DNA from: Chromatiales bacterium
Lineage (GTDB): Bacteria > Pseudomonadota > Gammaproteobacteria > SZUA-152
DNA: 6,993 nucleotides
Reading direction: 5' to 3'
NCBI GenBank assembly: GCA_026999335.1
Contig: JALTPW010000953.1
Coordinates: forward strand, 1-6,993
Shown piece after piece: positions 5,540 through 6,993 of this stretch. The translations under genes were made by a program, and so were the position numbers. Below the pieces are notes generated by a model. That model did not search any database, was not told the DNA's origin, and worked only from the letters and a program-made list of their open reading frames with translations. Position 1 is the stretch's first letter, and each line of letters begins with the position of its first letter.

Positions 5540-6993
5540 GTCGTATTTTTTCAGGGCCTGTCTATTGGCATTTGTCATTGCTACGCTGGTTGGGTGTGGC
5601 GGCGGTGGTAGTAAAACTCCTGAAGATATTATTGGCACTGGGATCCAGGGTACCGCCGCCACGGGTGCAGCACTTGCCAATGCGGAGATAACCGTCAAGT
5701 CAAAAAGTGGCGCTACCCAAACAGATATTTCTGATGCTTACGGCAAATTTCAGGTCGATGATCTTACCGATAACGGCCCATACCTGATGCGGGTGGATAA
5801 AGGTAACGGAGACTTTCTGTACAGTGTTGCGCACAGCAATAATACCTCTACTATTAGCCGAAATATCCATCCCTATAGCGATCTAATTATCAGGAACTGG
5901 TTCAAAATTCAGGGTTTGGATCTTGATGCGGTGTTTGCTAATGCGGGTGCCATCACAGAGATGCCAACACAATCGGAAGTGGATGCGATCAAGGATGAAA
6001 TCCAGGCGATTGTCGCGCAAGTGTTAGACAAAAATGGCGTAGCCGTCGATGTGGATTTATTGTCGACCCCTTTTGATGCCGATGGCACCGGCTTTGATGG
6101 CTTCCTTGATAATAGCCCGGTTGTTATCAATAACAATCAGATCACTATCATCATCAATGATCCGGAGACCAATATTCAGAACCTGATTGTCAACAAGATC
6201 AATCTTGATATTGACTTCACATCAGATACCGATACTGCGCCAACGGATCCGGATAATTTACGTGCCTTGCCGGCAAGTGATAGCGAAATTGTTGTTGTCT
6301 GGGATGCCTCAACAGATGACAAAGGGGTGACCGGGTATCATGTATATCGTAATGGCACGCTTGTCGGCTCGACACCGTATCCGGTGTACCATGATACGGG
6401 CTTAGTGACTAACACTCCCTATATTTATGAAGTGGAGGCTATTGATGGCCGGGGCCAGGTATCAGCCAAGGCAGAGGCAAAGTCTTTAATGCTGGACGGC
6501 ATACCGGATACCAAGGCACCACCGGCACCCATTAATCTACCGGCAAGTGCGGATAATAACAGTGCGACGCTGAGTTGGTCGCAAGCACAAATCGATGACG
6601 TAGTTGGATTCCGTATTCTTCGTGGAGCGATGGGGAATGCGACAACATTGGTTGCGGCAGTGACATCAACAACCTATACCGATCTGCATCTGGTCAGCGC
6701 AACAGAATACTGTTATCGCATTGAAGCCTATGATGCGGCAGGCAATACTTCCGCGCCCGGCAGTGAAGTCTGTGTGACCACCGATGGCACAATCGGCCCG
6801 TCCAGTGTGTCGTTTTCCTCGGCCACCTATCAGGTCGATGAAAATGTTGCCAGCATCACCATTACGGTGAATCGTGCGGGTGATATTTCTGAAGCCATCA
6901 GCGTGGATTATGCGACCAGTAATGGCACGGCGGCTGATGGCGAAGACTACACGGCGACTTCGGGGACATTGGACTGGGCGGCGAACGACAGCA
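5514..6993 (+). CDS. Multidomain Fn3/Calx-beta lipoprotein (3'-partial)
   Basis: The frame is open from the ATG at 5514 to the right edge (493 codons) with no stop. The N-terminus is a lipoprotein signal: basic MKHLKVKSKSYFFR, a hydrophobic core, and lipobox LVGC with Cys28, followed by GGGGS, a flexible tether. The protein should be lipid-anchored in the envelope, probably the outer membrane or cell surface. After that come a carboxypeptidase-regulatory-like beta sandwich (about 42-95, including 'DAYGKFQVDDL'), a region of unknown fold (about 100-238) ending in an Asn/Ile-rich strand stretch, two fibronectin type III domains (about 240-327 with WDASTDDKGVTGYHVYRNG, and 332-421 with YCYRIEAYDAAGNTSAP), and the beginning of a Calx-beta domain (from about 428, VDENVASITITVNR ... 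GTAADGEDYTATSGTL). Such repeats usually serve adhesion or carbohydrate and calcium contacts. The function is unknown, and more domains probably follow. It overlaps the DUF6502 gene by 26 bases, so it is co-transcribed. Confidence 0.88.
   Translation, partial: MKHLKVKSKSYFFRACLLAFVIATLVGCGGGGSKTPEDIIGTGIQGTAATGAALANAEITVKSKSGATQTDISDAYGKFQVDDLTDNGPYLMRVDKGNGDFLYSVAHSNNTSTISRNIHPYSDLIIRNWFKIQGLDLDAVFANAGAITEMPTQSEVDAIKDEIQAIVAQVLDKNGVAVDVDLLSTPFDADGTGFDGFLDNSPVVINNNQITIIINDPETNIQNLIVNKINLDIDFTSDTDTAPTDPDNLRALPASDSEIVVVWDASTDDKGVTGYHVYRNGTLVGSTPYPVYHDTGLVTNTPYIYEVEAIDGRGQVSAKAEAKSLMLDGIPDTKAPPAPINLPASADNNSATLSWSQAQIDDVVGFRILRGAMGNATTLVAAVTSTTYTDLHLVSATEYCYRIEAYDAAGNTSAPGSEVCVTTDGTIGPSSVSFSSATYQVDENVASITITVNRAGDISEAISVDYATSNGTAADGEDYTATSGTLDWAANDS

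Noticed and set aside
1..6993. CRISPR array, tRNA, rRNA or a defence-system cluster
   Set aside because: No regularly spaced direct repeats, cloverleaf-like sequences or rRNA signatures were seen on either strand. The only defence-type genes are the decayed toxin-antitoxin remnants.

Overview
The window is bacterial, most likely from a gammaproteobacterium. The GyrB reads almost colinearly with the Escherichia coli protein and carries the long C-terminal insert typical of that class. The class I fructose-bisphosphatase also has the proteobacterial form. The genus cannot be fixed from this sequence. A free-living, possibly aquatic organism would fit the DUF6502 gene and the multidomain Fn3/Calx-beta lipoprotein, but that is inference.

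Layout. (1) 1-2339, plus strand: gyrB, lacking only about its first 26 residues beyond the left edge. (2) 2340-3000: a patch of decayed accessory DNA. It holds a ~150 bp imperfect palindrome resembling a MITE, a small hairpin, a frameshifted Phd/YefM-like antitoxin remnant, a RelE/ParE-like toxin whose C-terminus is replaced, and two short perfect inverted repeats. (3) 3001-3034: a strong, near-symmetrical terminator. (4) 3052-4059, minus strand: complete fbp, with a plausible extended -10 promoter at 4098-4106. (5) 4060-4684: 625 bases without an intact large gene. This holds the fbp promoter, a 17-codon ORF with a strong Shine-Dalgarno sequence, and a decayed transposase-like gene on the minus strand. 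(6) 4685-6993, plus strand: a two-gene unit made of a DUF6502 protein and an overlapping lipoprotein gene that runs off the right edge.

How they work together. gyrB and fbp are unrelated housekeeping genes in convergent orientation, and the spacer between them has collected mobile and toxin-antitoxin debris. The DUF6502/lipoprotein pair overlaps by 26 bases, so it is probably one transcript. It is preceded by a near-consensus sigma70-type promoter (TTGACA, 17 bp spacer, TATTAT). The -10 lies in the centre of a perfect 10+10 bp palindrome, and the predicted transcription start falls on or just before the ATG. The simplest reading is a leaderless mRNA from an operator-controlled promoter. DUF6502 contains an HTH-like segment, so autoregulation is a reasonable hypothesis. 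This unit is the most interesting part of the window.
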